Assembly: GCA_022695795.1 (NCBI GenBank)
Contig: MU404172.1
Coordinates: 65,681-129,680, forward strand
DNA: 64,000 bases
Source: Biscogniauxia marginata
Taxonomy: Eukaryota > Ascomycota > Sordariomycetes > Xylariales > Xylariaceae
Direction: 5' to 3'
A program made the translations under genes and the position numbers. This document shows positions 23,595 through 36,500 of the stretch, piece after piece; position 1 is the first letter of the stretch, and the number at the start of each line of letters is the position of its first letter. The notes beneath the pieces were generated by a model. That model was not told the origin of the DNA and made no database searches. It saw only the letters and a program-made list of their open reading frames with translations.

Positions 23595-23754
23595 TCCTTG
23601 TGGTGTAGTGGTAAAAGTAGACGCCAGGAAAACCCATGGACCGGGCCCTAAGTTTTCCGGTGGCAGGATATTAGGGGACGCCCTATTGCCTGCCATTCTT
23701 TTTGCCAACTTGAAGGTCTATGGTTCGAATCTTAATAAGAACTCCCTTTTTTTT
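23595..23754 (+). ncRNA. tRNA-like Pol III cassette (degenerate tRNA, SINE or novel ncRNA)
   Basis: A-box-like TGGTGTAGTGG (23601-23611) and B-box-like GGTTCGAATC (23722-23731) lie about 120 bp apart, followed by a run of eight T (23747-23754) that could terminate Pol III. The ends TCCTTGT (23595) and ATAAGAA (23735-23741) would pair as an acceptor stem if two positions are RIP transitions. Between the boxes are two good hairpins: GGAAAAC/GTTTTCC (23627-23633 with 23652-23658) and TGGCAGG/CCTGCCA (23661-23667 with 23689-23695) with inner TAGGG/CCCTA around a GACG loop. The spacing is too long for an ordinary tRNA with a short intron, and no anticodon loop can be assigned. Confidence 0.4.
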
Positions 23755-24203
23755 CTTTCCTTTTTTTCACCACTTATTCACCTTCGTCTTAAAATACGCT
23801 TTTATACTCTCATTTTTATTTCTTTTTTACTTTTAAAGTTTTTTCTTCTTTTTTAATTAACTTTTTATAATTTTTTTATATATATAATAAATGGATTAAA
23901 TGTTTTAAAAAGTTAAAATATTTATAATAATTTATAATGTATTATATAAATAAATAAGTTATATAAATAAGTAAATTAATTTTTATAATTTTTATAGTTT
24001 TAATTATTAAAAAACATTTATATGGTATTAAAATTAATTAATAATTATTATTATTTAAATCGTCTTTTTTAGTTTTACATTTTAAAAACTAAATACCTTT
24101 TTATATTAAATATTCGGTTTTTTAATATATAATTTAAGTCGATTAATTTATTACATTTTTAAGTTAAAACCCTTTAAAATTAGAAAAAAAATTATAATTC
24201 CTT

Positions 24204-24607
24204 TGTTACGAACCTTTCTTGTGCTGTGTCACGTGTGGGTCACGTGGACCAGAATGGATCGTTGAATCATGGATTAAGAATTCATGATTCAATGATTTAA
24301 TGGATTATTAAATCATGAATAAAGAATTAGTGATTTAATGATTCGAAAGTTTTTATGTAAGGGGAGAACGAGTATAAGTAGATTGGAATTTCCTATGTAT
24401 TTAGTTATTCATTTTTTAGCTATTAATTTAAGACTATAGTCACTTTTTAATACTATAATGAGAGTACCTTAAAACCTCTTTAACGAACATAACATCGTGA
24501 ATTATTTAAATTAATCTTAACTCATTATTACTTTTAAACCAAGAAAACCCGGTACGTACTTACTTGTGAAGTTAGTTGACTAAGAACACATAAGGAGGTT
24601 TGTCACA
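24204..24607 (+). repeat. E2 5' LTR
   Basis: 404 bp, TGTTACG...GTCACA. U3 has two CACGTG palindromes 11 bp apart (24230-24235, 24241-24246), then several ATGATTnA words and a TATA-like GTATAAGTAG at about 24371-24380. Confidence 0.93.
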
Positions 24608-24684
24608 TTTTAATAGCTCTTTAATTAATGCTTAACATTGGTTTAAGAGGAGGGACTTTTAGTCGAAATAGTCTTAGGACAAAT

Positions 24685-27600
24685 ATGCCCTTTAAAACTA
24701 AAGGGTAATAAGAAAAGAAATAAGTAGAAGAATAATAGTTAATAAGCTTTTAGATGAAAGCTTTAGGTCTTTTTACGATATAATAAAAAGGTTTAAAAGA
24801 ACCAATACAAGAATTTATTATAGTTATAGTTAAAGAAGAGTTATAAGAGGACATCTCGGAAGATCAGTAAGAAGAAGCATTGGAGGAAGAAGAAAAGGAG
24901 GAGGAAGAAATACTTAAAAAGGAAGATAAATAGGCAAGATAAACCCTACCTCTTAAAGATAAATAATCACCTTTAAATGATAGCGACCCCAATAACTTAA
25001 ACGACGAAAACAACATAACAACCCCCGACGTGAAGGGTTTTAAACTAATTATATCTAGTAGATATAATGGGTTAAGCGATTTAGAAGGATTTTTAATCCA
25101 GGCTGGAACCTATTTACAGTTTTATTATGGGACGATTATTACTAAAAAATAGAAGATTTTCACGGTATTTTAGCTCCTAGCTAAAACCGCTTTAACCTGG
25201 TTTTAACCAGTGTTAAAGGACTATCTAGAAAACGGATTAAACGCTTGAGAAGACACGAAGAAAGTCTTCAAGAATTATAAAGAATTTGAAAAACAACTTA
25301 GGTTTATATTTGGTAATTTAATTCTTAAGTAATAAGCCGAAGCTCGACTTTATAAATTACGACAAGATAAAAAGGCTTTAAATTACGTTGTTAAGTTCAA
25401 GAAACTCGCAAGCTAATTACAATTACTTATTAAAAGCCTATATTACTTGTTTTATTAAGGGTTAAAAAACCATATAAAGGATAAGTTGTATAAGATAAAC
25501 CTGTATAAAGAAAGGAACCCAGGAAAGTTTAATGACTACGTTATAATGGTAATTACTATTAATAATGAAAACTTTAAATGGTACTTTAAAAAGAAAAAAA
25601 CGGTATAACGAAGAAATGGCGACCAGTTGAAAGGAGGAAATCATAAAAGCGGTGCCGGAACCAGAAAAGGCATGGGAATAAAGTTAAATCCTATTAAAAT
25701 TAACGTTATTTAAAAAGAACGAAAGAAACGAGATAAATTAACTATTAAGTGTTTTAATTGCAAAAAGAAAGGACATTATAAGAATAAGTGCCGAAGTCTT
25801 AAGAAATAAGAATTAAAAACAGGAGGGATTCTTTAACCTAAGAAAAGAGTCGCCGAAGTAAGGGTTTAATTCGAAAATAACGAAAAAATAAACCAAGTAT
25901 TTATTATTAACACTATTAAGGCAGAAAAGATCGAAGAGGCTTTTGTAAAAGGAATTTGTGGATCTTATTAAGTCAACTGCAAAGACTGCTTAAAAAATGA
26001 CTACTCGTATTTAAAATATCTCACATTAAAACAAGCTAAATAAAGATATGACGAAAGCGAATTACTATACGTGTGCGATAACTACAAATTAGGATACGAC
26101 TTAGGAATTAAGTTAAACTATGGTGATTTATATTGGAGCCATTATAAGAACGATAAATGTGAAACCTATTAAGGGAAAAGCCAGTATAATAGCTTGAATT
26201 AGAGGCTTTGTATAAATGATAGTTACAATGTCTATTAAAGCTTAAGGGAATATGTATTGTTACATTGGAGCTTTTGTATTAACGACGTTTGTTAAGTATA
26301 TAAAAGTTTTAAAGATAGAGCCGGTTACTATTCTTAAAAACTAGAGAGTGACGACACGGAAGAAAATGAGTGTATTTATAATAATACCCCACGATAGCCA
26401 TATTACCTTAAAGCATGTTATCTTCACTTAAGCTCCGAAAGAAGCTATAAAGTAATAGCTAAAAATTATATGTGTTATATCTCGGTATTATGCGACGTAC
26501 ACGACTTACTCGAAGCAGGTTTCGAAGAAGACGAAATTAAGGAAGAATTATAGGAATTATAAAAAGGATTACATTTTTCACAATGGCTCGAAAAACGAAC
26601 TAAATATGATATTAATTTGTTCGGCTTTATAAAAAAACACTTAATAAAGTAGCAAGTAAAAACACGTGCGACTAAACAGGGTTATAAACGAATCACCAAA
26701 GCATACCTTAAAAAAGGAGGGAAACTTTTAGAAATTAATATAAACCTAAGGAGAGATATCGAGATACCCTTAGTAAGTAAACTCAAGGATTATTCTTTCT
26801 ATTTAAGGATAATTTAGAACTTTAAGAAATTCCGAGTTAATAAAACGAACTTAAGCTATAAAAAGGCTTTCGAAGAAGAATTGAAGTTTTAATGTGTAAG
26901 GTTTTATATAAAGGATAAACCTTTTACCCCTTATTACGTGAAAGGTAATTAAAGAGATTGTTTAAGTAATGATTACTAGAAACACGCTTCTATAAAAGCC
27001 TAAGAATGGAAGGATATCCGGGTTATAGCAATTAAGAGAAAACCAAAAGGGAAGGGACGTGGAAAACCAAAAAACGGTAAAGGCTTTCGCTAGTAAGGCA
27101 GCGAGAAGCCATAAATAATAAGTCCTTATATGAAGTCTAATTAAGACTTAATAACACTATTATAACCAGAGTTAAGTATAATGGAAAGAAGTATAAAGCC
27201 CTAATAGATTTAGGAGTAAATAAAAGTTATGTTTTAATAAAAGTAGCTTAGGAAAATAGAATATTATAGGTATATAAATAAAGTTCGTATAAGTTATAAA
27301 ACTTTAAAGGAAACATATTTAATTACGAGAATAGTAAGGTGCTAAGAAAAATAATTCTTTTCTTGGTAACTATTTAAGGATATCCTGAATAAGTTATTCT
27401 TGATATTGTATATATATTAAATCACGATATGATTTTAGGAATAAATTGGCTTAAAAAAAGTAATTTACGAATAAATTTCGAGATAAACACGCTTCATTGA
27501 GATTAGAAATAAGAGGAGTTAATCATTACGGGTTACGAGATAAGTATCGTAAGTAATTCTAGAGAAACGGATATAAGAACGAAACATATCGCTTATATAA

Positions 27601-30600
27601 TTCGAGTAACTAAACCTAAAGATTTAACGAAGAAAGTACCGCGTAAGTACCTCCGTTTTCATAAATTGTTTAGAGATAAGATAAAGGAAGAATTACTAAA
27701 ATATAGCTAATGGGATTATTAAATCTACTTTAAAAAAGGAAAATAGCCAAAATTGTTTTTAGTGTATTTTATAAATCAGGAAAAATAAAGAGCACTATAA
27801 AAGGGAATCTAGGAGGATCTCGATAAAGGATATATTCGAGAATCCGAATCCTCGTTAGGATACCTGGTAATTATGGTACCTAAAGTCGATAAAAACGGGA
27901 AATAACGTGTTGATAAAGAAGGAAACCTAGTGTGGAGACGAGTGATCGACTATTAACACCTTAATGAAATAACCAAGAAAAACGGGTATTTGTTACTATT
28001 AATAAAACTTATAAGAGGATAAATTAGCAAGGCTTAAATCTTTATAGCATTAAACCTTCGCGATGAATACTATATAATTAGAATGGCTAAGGGACACGAA
28101 TAATATATAGCTTTTTAAACGATATATAGACATTATAAGTATAAAGTTATGCTATTTAAACTTATTAACGCGCCCGTTATATTTTAATATATGATTATGA
28201 TAGTTCTTCGTAGGTTTCTAGATAAATTTGTATTTGTTTACCTGGACGATATACTAATTTACTTAGAAAACGAGAAGGAACATAAAGAACATATAAAATA
28301 GGTGTTAGAAGCCTTGGAAAAAGCAAACCTACTTATTTATCTGACTAAAAATAAATAGCATGTCAAGAAACTAAACTATTTAAGGTTTATAATAAGTTTA
28401 GGAGAAATTCGCATTTAAAAGGGAAAAATAATAATAATTAAGGATTAGCTAGAACTTAAGAATGTTTTAGACGTACGCGTATTTCTTGGCTTTGTTAACT
28501 ATGTTAAATAACTTATTAAAGATTTCGGGCGTATCACTAAACTATTAACGGAACTAATTACCCTAGTAAAAACAAGAGAGGCTTTCCATTTTACTAAAGA
28601 AGCTAAATAGGCTTTTTAATAGCTAAAGGAAGTTATAACTAGTGAGGTTATATATAAACTTCTAAATGAAAATAAAAAGAAACGACTAAAGATAAACGCT
28701 TTAAATTTCGCTATTAAAGTAGTCTTAAAGCAATTAAAAGATAATAAGAAATGGTACCTAGTTGCGTACTTATTTAAAGCACTATATAGTGCTAAACTAA
28801 ACTATTAGATTTATGATAAGGAATTATTAGTAGTTATTAAAGCACTAGAAGAATAGGAACCATGACTTAGCGGAACTAAAGAACCTATCGACATCTATTT
28901 AAACCATAAGAACCTTACACGATTTATAATAATATAAACGCTTAACTAGAGACACGAGCGTTAAATGATTTTCTTGTTTAAATTTAATTTCAGAATCTAA
29001 CACATTAAGGGAAAGGAAAATATCCAAGTAGATCTTCTTAGCAGAAGGGGAGATTATAAATCAAAAATTAATAAAAGAAATGTTTAAATGTTTAAACAAT
29101 AAAATGACGGATTAGTTATATTAGTTTATATGCGAATTAACATAAGAAACTGGAAATAACGGTTTAAGGAAAATTACAATTAAAAGGAAAAATAATTATA
29201 GTTTTAATAAGGATTTAGCAATAAACTTTTTTTATATAAGGAAAAGGTATACGTATTAAAACAAGTATAAGACAAATTCGTTAAAGAATTTCACGAATAT
29301 CCTTTACACGGCTACTAAGGGATTTTTAAAACGGTGAAACGACTTTAAAAGGAATTTGACTTTCCAGGAATACGATAAATAGTTAAAAGAATTGTAAAGA
29401 ATTATAATATCTGTAATAAGGCTAAAGCATCACGATATAAATTATATAGATTATTATAATTAACTTAGATACTTGATAAAGCATGGAATATAATTGTATG
29501 GGACTTCGTAGTGAAACTTCTAGAGTCAAAAGATTCTATTATAAGAGTACTTTATAATAGTATATAGGTAATTGTCGATAAACTCACGAAATACGTCTAC
29601 TTCTTACTATTTAACGAATCAAGTATAGTAAAACAGTTAATTTTTAGCTTTTTAAGAGAATATGTTAGTAAATATGGGTTATTAAAACGCGTTGTTTTAA
29701 ATAGAGACAAGTTATTTACGTCAAAATTTTAAATTAACTTAATAAAACGAATAGGAATTAAATAAAAATTATTTATAACGTATTACCCTTAAACAAACGG
29801 ATAAATAAAAAGACTAAACTAGATAATAAAATAGTATTTATGAAGCTATGTTAATTAGGAAATAAATAACTAGGTAAAATTGTTATTAATAGCTTAAATA
29901 GTATATAACACTTCGATTAACGAAGATATGAAGATGTCACCACACGAGGTAATATACGGGCAAAAAGCGGAAGCCTAAAAATAACCGATCGAACTTACGA
30001 AAGCGCTAAAAATCGAGATAGAGGCCCCGAGAGTAGAAGTACTATCTAAAAAGATCTAGATAGTATAATAACGGTTATAAAAAGAATTATAGTTTATTCA
30101 AGATAGAATAATAAAGTATTATAATAAAAGAAGAATTAAGGGATTAATTCTTAGGAGAGGAAACATGGTTTATTTGCTCTGCTAACGACAAGGCGTAATA
30201 TTAAAAATACCCTAAATTAAAATAAAACGACCTAGCGAAAAACTTAAATTCAAGAAATTAGAACTATATAGGATTAAGGAGGTTGTTTTGAAAGTTAATT
30301 ACAAGTTAGTATTACTAAAGGAATCTAGAATCTATTTTGTATTTTATGTTTCGCTTTTAAAACTAGCACTAAAGAACGCCTCGCCGAAAGAATAGTTAGA
30401 ATTTAAGGAAAACCTTAATAAGTACGAAGTCGAAAAGATATTAGATTTAAGGAAAGTTGGTAATTAGTTATAATATCTTGTTAAGTGAGAAGGTTACCTA
30501 CCTAAAAAGAATACTTAGGAACCTTTTAAGCATTTAAAAAACTTAACAAATAAAATTAAGGATTTTCACCGCTAAAATCTAAACCGGCTAGAAAGGCCTG

Positions 30601-30686
30601 GATATCGAAGTCTTAATTTTGTTAGGAAGAATCAAGGAAGGAAGAAGGGTAAGCCTTAAAAGCAGGTAAATCCTGCGAAAATTTAA
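24685..30686 (+). pseudogene. E2 gag-pol relic
   Basis: Gag is read in frame 1 from 24685 to about 27110, pol in frame 0 to 30686, so expression would need a -1 shift. The capsid-like region lies about 25040-25620, CCHC near codon 355. After the knuckle Gag continues for about 440-450 codons in the same frame with several Cys and a basic end (RKPKGKGRGKPKNGKGF) before protease. RT has LVIMVPKVDKNGK, VIDY.HLNEITKKNGY and VYLDDILIY. RNase H has YDKELLVVIKAL. In integrase the second Asp context reads VLNRDKLFTSKF (Asn for Asp) and the Glu position reads TNGQIKRLN (Lys for Glu). The chromodomain has YEVEKILDLRK...EGYLPKKNT.EPFKHLKN. The tail GRKKGKP matches the basic tail of E1. Stops are TAA/TAG of RIP type. 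Confidence 0.85.
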
Positions 30687-31218
30687 ATTGACGTTATAAT
30701 CTCTTTATACGTTGCGATTCTTTAACAAGACGTTTTTATTCTTTTTTCTCGCGCTTAGTACGCTTTAACTTCTCGATAGAATTTAAATTGCGTGTAATTA
30801 TTTTTTTTAACTTTTCGGATTAAAGACGATATTAAGTACGAAGGTGACGAACGCGGACCATCGTAGCCTCCTGGCGTGTTTTAGCTTTTTTTAATTCGTT
30901 TTCGATTTTTTGGAACTGCTTAGTAATCTCGGCTATATTACTCCTAGAAATGCTAAAAACGTCGTATCGGGAACGGTTTATTCGAATATACTCATTATAA
31001 CGGTCGGATTCGTTTAAAGCAATGTATTCCTTCTCGTTATGATCGTAGTAAAAACAAGGCATTTCTTTTCGACCTTTGAGAATAACTACGTCTATTAGGG
31101 CTAGTTTGTTTTTAACCTGCTTTCGGGTATGACGAGAAACTTCGGGAATTTCTTTGCGGTTCTTTATAACTCGATAAGACATGTTAAAGTGGGGATGAAA
31201 AAACTCACTAATAACCAA
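30622..31218 (-). pseudogene. E2 antisense ORF: Zn2Cys6-like, coiled coil (aORF)
   Basis: From ATG 31218 the frame is open for 128 codons and continues in the same frame through four TAA codons to a final stop at 30622, 198 codons in all, close to 203 in E1. C55, Y58, Y65, Y74, Y77 and Y85 have spacing x2, x6, x8, x2, x7, the same as E1. The Tyr codons I read directly (58, 65) are TAC, one G-to-A from TGC. A Lys/Glu-rich coiled-coil-like stretch (IAEITKQFQKIENELKKAK) follows, then KREKKE.KRLVKE resembling KEKE.KRLREE of E1. The 3' end overlaps pol (stop 30686) by 65 bp. It is antisense to pol and would need its own promoter, possibly in the 3' LTR acting backwards. Confidence 0.72.
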
Positions 31219-31284
31219 GGAAAGAGTAATTAGGTTACATTTTCTTTTATTTTTAGGATAAAGATTCTCGGAGGGGAAGAATAA

Positions 31285-31688
31285 TATTACGAACTTTCTT
31301 TGTGCTGTGTCACGTGTGGGTCACGTGGACTAGAATGGATTGTTGAATTATAAATTGAGAATTTATGATTTAATGATTTGATGAATTATTAAATCATGAA
31401 TAAAGAATTAGTGATTTAATGATTCGAAAGTTTTTATGTGAGGGGAAAACAAGTATAAGTAAATTGGAATTTCCTATGTATTTAGTTATTCATTTTTTAG
31501 TTATTAATTTAAGACTATAGTCACTCTTTGATATTATAGTGAAAGTACCTTGAAACCTCTTTAACGAACATAACATCGTGAATCACCTAAATCAATCTTA
31601 ACCCACTATTACCTTCAAACCAAGAAAACCCGGTACGTACTTACCTGTGAAGTCAGCTGACTAGGAATACACAGGGAGGTTCGTCACA
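31285..31688 (+). repeat. E2 3' LTR
   Basis: 404 bp, same length as the left copy. Differences are mostly transitions. Keeps both CACGTG sites near its start. Confidence 0.93.
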
Positions 31689-32032
31689 TCCTTGAAATTT
31701 AAATTATTAAATATTTCTTTATTTATTATATAAGTATTATTAATTATATTTTTATTCGTTATATAAATATGCGTATTATAATTAAATTAATTATATATAT
31801 TATATTATTTTTATTTAATTATTACCCTTTTTTAAAGCTCCCCTTTTTTATTATTAATTATAATATTAATTTCTTTAATTTATAAAGTTATTCCTTTTTT
31901 TTATATTAAGTGATTTTTTTATTTATAATTACTTATTTTTAGTTTTATGTCGCTTATTAAAAATATAGTTTATTTCTCGAAAACGAGTAATTTTATTTCG
32001 TAATAAAAACATTTTATATATTAATATTAAAA

Positions 32033-32462
32033 TGTTACGACTTACCCAAACCAAAGGGGTCTTTTAAGCAGGGTCCGTGAACCAATGACGGAGTAACTTC
32101 GGGTAATTATTTAAGCAGACTAAAGATAATATCTATTATGATCTAGGTACGACTAAATCACGATAAATCCGTATAAAATAATCAAGGAAAATAATGGATT
32201 TTACTCCTAAGAAAGAGTTATATAAATAACCTAGAATTTCTTATATATTTAGTTATTTATTTTAATTTTTTAATTATTAATTTAAAATTATAATTGCTTT
32301 TTAATATTATAATGAAAGTATTTTAAAACCTTTTTAACGAATAAAGCATTATAAATCTTTTAAATTAACCTTAATTCATTATTACTTTTAAAACAAGAAA
32401 AACCTAGTACGTACTTACTTATAAAGTTAGTTAACTAGGAATATATAAAGAGGTTCGTTACA
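32033..32462 (+). repeat. E3 5' LTR
   Basis: 430 bp, TGTTACG...GTTACA. The upstream U3 is unrelated to those of E1 and E2, whereas the last 240 bp match them. Confidence 0.92.
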
Positions 32463-33345
32463 TTTTAATAGCTTTTTAATTAATGCTCGACATTGGTTTA
32501 AAAGAAGGAACTCTTAATTAAACCGTCCCAAGATAAGCATGCCCCTTAAGACTAAAGGGTAATAAGAAAAAAACAAGTAAAAAAACAATAATTAATAAGC
32601 TTTTAAACGAAAACTTTAAATTCTTTTACGGTATAACAAAAAGGTTTAAAAGAATTAATATAAAAATTAATTATAGTTATAATTAAAAAAAGAGCCTTAA
32701 AAAGACACCTTTAAAGCTTAATAAGAAGAATTGTTTAAAAAAGAAAAAGAGGAGAAAAAAAGCACTTAAAAAAGAAAACAAATAAGTAAAATAACCTTTA
32801 CTTCTTAAAAATAAATAGCCGGAGTTACTTCTAAATGATAGCGACCTTAGTAACTTAAACGACGAAAACGATATAACGACTTTCGATATAAAAAGTTTTA
32901 AATTAATTATATTTAATAAGTATAATAAGTCGAGTAATTTAAAAGGATTTTTGATTTAAGTTGAAACTTATTTATAATTTTATTACGAAATAATTATTAT
33001 TAAGGAATAAAAGGTTTTTATAGTATTTTAGCTCCTTATTAAAACTGTTTTAACCTAGTTTTAATTGGTGTTAAAAGATTACTTAGATAATAAATTAAGC
33101 GCTTAAAAAGACATAAAGAAAGTCTTTAAAAATTATAAAGAGTTTAAAAAATAATTTAAGTTTATATTTAATAACTTAATTTTTAAGTAACAAGTTAAAG
33201 CTCGACTTTATAAATTACGACAAAACAAAAAAGCTTTAAATTACGTTATTAAGTTTAAGAAACTTGCAAGCTAGTTGTAATTACTTATTAAAAGCTTATA
33301 TTACTTATTTTATTAAGGACTAAAAAACCATATAAAAAATAAGTT

Positions 33346-33454
33346 ATATAAAATAAACTTATATAAAATAAACTTATATAAAATAAACTTATATAAAATA
33401 AACTTATATAAAATAAACTTATATAAAATAAACTTATATAAAATAAACTTATAT
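33346..33454 (+). repeat. 15-bp in-frame tandem repeat in E3 gag
   Basis: Unit AAAATAAACTTATAT repeated at least seven times and cut off by N. E1 and E2 have a single equivalent (…INLYK…) at this position, so E3 underwent expansion by whole codons (five residues per unit). Confidence 0.9.
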
Positions 33455-33553
33455 NNNNNNNNNNNNNNNNNNNNNNNNNNNNNNNNNNNNNNNNNNNNNN
33501 NNNNNNNNNNNNNNNNNNNNNNNNNNNNNNNNNNNNNNNNNNNNNNNNNNNNN
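33455..33553. other. Assembly gap (99 N)
   Basis: Run of N abutting the 15-bp repeat. Confidence 1.
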
Positions 33554-36500
33554 TAAAAAAAAGAACTTAAAAAGTTTAATGACTATATTATAATAATAAT
33601 TATTATTAATAACGAAAACTTCGAACGGTACCTTAAAAAGAAAAAAATAGTATAGCGAAAAAACGGCGATTAACAGAAAAGAGGAAATCACAAAAGTGGT
33701 GTTGAAACAAGGAAAGGCATTAAAACTAAATTAAATCCCATTAAAATCAACGCTACTTAAAAAGAGCAAAAAAAGCAAAACAAGTCGACTATTAAGTGTT
33801 TTAATTATAAAAAGAAAAAACATTATAAAAACGAGTATCGAAATCCTAAAAAAATAAAAACTAAAAATAAAAGGGATTTCTTAACCCGAAAAAAAAACCT
33901 TCGAAGTAAAGGTTTTTTTCGAAGATAATAAAGAAATAAACCAAGTATTTATTATCGCTATTATTAAGGTAAAAAAGAACGAAGAAGTTCCCATAAAAAA
34001 AACTATAATATCTATTAAAATTATAAAAAAAAAACTTATAAATATTACTCAGGATATTATTACTTACTTAATATAATTTGCGAAAGCTATAAATGCCATT
34101 AAATTAGCCTTAAAAACTACTTAAAACATAGTAACTCGTATTTAAGGTATTTTATATTAAAACAAGCTAAACAAGGGTATAACGAAGGCGAATTACTATA
34201 TAAATATAATACTTATAAACTGGGGTACGACTTAGAAGTTAAGTTAAACTATAATGAATTATATTAAAGCTATTATAATAATAACAAATACGAAATACAT
34301 TAAAAAAGAAGTAAATATAATAACTTACACCGGAAATTTTATATAAATAATAATTACGATGTTTATTAAAACCTAAATAATACTAATCAATTTAATAAGT
34401 TATTAAACGAAAAACTTAAATCGAATTTAAAAGTGGTTAAATAGTTAAAAAACGAAACATTTCGCCTTAATAAAAATGAAATAATAGAGTTATAAAAAGA
34501 ACATATATCGTTATATTAAAGCTTTTATATTAACGACGCTTATTAAATATATAAAAGCTTTAAAGATAAAGCCGGTTATTATCTTTAAAAACCGGAAAGT
34601 AATAACACAAAAAAATATATATATATATATTTATAACAACGTTCCACGATAGTTACGTTATTTAAAAGCTTATTATTTTCACTTAAGTTCCGAAAAAATA
34701 ACTAAGTAATTATTAAGGGTTATATATATTACACTTTAATACTTTACAATATACACAAGTTACTCGGAGCGGGTTTTAAAAAAAACGAAGTTAAAAAGGA
34801 ATTATAAGAGTTATAAAAAGGACTACATTTTTTATATTAACTCGAAAAACGAGTTAATTATAACACTAATTTATTTGGTTCTATAAAAAAACATTTAATT
34901 AAATAACAAGCAAAAATACATATAACTAAATTAAGCTATAAACAAATCATTAAAATATATTTTAAAAAAGAAGAAGAATTTTTAAAAATATATATAAACC
35001 TGTGAAAAAATATCGAGTTACTCTTAACAAATAAACCCGAGAATTATACCCTTTATTTAAAAATAATCTAGAACCTTAAAAGTCTTTAAATTAATAAAAA
35101 AACAAACTTAAGCTATAAAAAGGCCCTTAAAAAGAAATTAAAAAAACTATTAAAATAACAATTACTAGAAATACGCTCCTATAAAAGCCCAAGAATAAAA
35201 CGAAATTAAAGCTATAACGACCCGAAAAAACCCAAAAAAAAAAGAATATAAAAAACCAAAAAACGGCAAAAGCTTTCGCTAATAAAGCAGCGAGAAACCA
35301 TAAATAGTAAATCTTTATACGAAGTCTAATTAAGACTTAACAATACCATTATAACTAAAATTAAGTATAATAAAAGGAAATATAAAGCCTTTATAAACTT
35401 AAAAGCAAATAAAAGCTACGTTTTAATTAAGGTAACTTAAAAGAATAATATATTATAAATATATAAATAAAGTTCATATAAATTACGAAACTTTAAAAAA
35501 TACATATTTAGTTATAAAAATAACAAGATATTAAAAGAAATAATTCCTTTTTTAATAACCATTTAAAAACATTTTAAACAAGTCATTCTTAATATTATAT
35601 ATATATTAAACCACGATATAATCTTAAAAATAAATTAGCTTAAAAAAAGTAATTCATAAATAAATTTCGAGATAAACACGCTTTATTAAGATCAAAATTA
35701 AAAGGAGTTAACTATTACGAGTTACAAAATAAATACCGTAAATAACTCCAGAAAAACAAATATAAAAACAAAACATGTCACTTATATAATTCGAGTAACT
35801 AAGCCTAAAAATCTAACGAAAAAAGTATTACGCAAGTATCTCCGTTTCTATAGATTATTTAAAAACAAAACAAAAAAAGAATTACTAAAACATAACTAAT
35901 AAAATCACTAAATTTACTTTAAAGAAAGAAAATAACTAAAACTATTTTTAATATATTTTATAAATTAAGAAAAATAAAAAGCATTATAAAAAGAAATTTA
36001 AAAAGACCTTAATAAAAAATACATTAAAGAGTCGGAGTCCTTATTAAAATACCTAGTAATTATAATACTAAAAATTAATAAAAACGAAAAACAACGTATT
36101 AATAAAGAGGGAAATTTAGTATAGTGACAAGTAATTAACTATTAACACCTTAATAAAGTAATAAAAAAATAAACACTTATTATTACTAATAAAACTCATA
36201 AAAAAGTAAATTAATAAAGCTTAAATCTTTATAATATTAAACCTCCGTAATAATTATTATATAATTAAAATGGCTAAAAAATATAAATAATATACCGCTT
36301 TTTAAACGATATATAAACATTATAAATATAAAATTATGCTATTTAGACTTATTAATACACTCGTTATATTTTAACATATAATTATAATAGTCTTTCGTAA
36401 GTTTTCAAATAAATTTATATTTATTTACTTAAACGATATACTAATTTACTTAAAAAACGAAAAGAAGCATAAAAACATGTAAAATAAGTATTAAAAGCCC

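Larger units (their letters stand above)
24204..31688 (+). mobile_element. E2: complete Ty3/gypsy chromovirus (7,485 bp)
   Basis: Two 404-bp LTRs (24204-24607, 31285-31688) with perfect TCCTT duplication (24199-24203 and 31689-31693). Forward orientation. Gag (frame 1) starts at 24685; CCHC knuckle at 25750-25791 is intact (C-x2-C-x4-H-x4-C). Protease KYKALIDLG at 27189, RT YLDD at 28239-28250, integrase about 29290-29960, chromodomain about 30420-30545, pol stop 30684-30686 (frame 0). Polypurine tract CGGAGGGGAAGAATAA precedes the right LTR. Inserted into R1 copy A. Confidence 0.95.
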
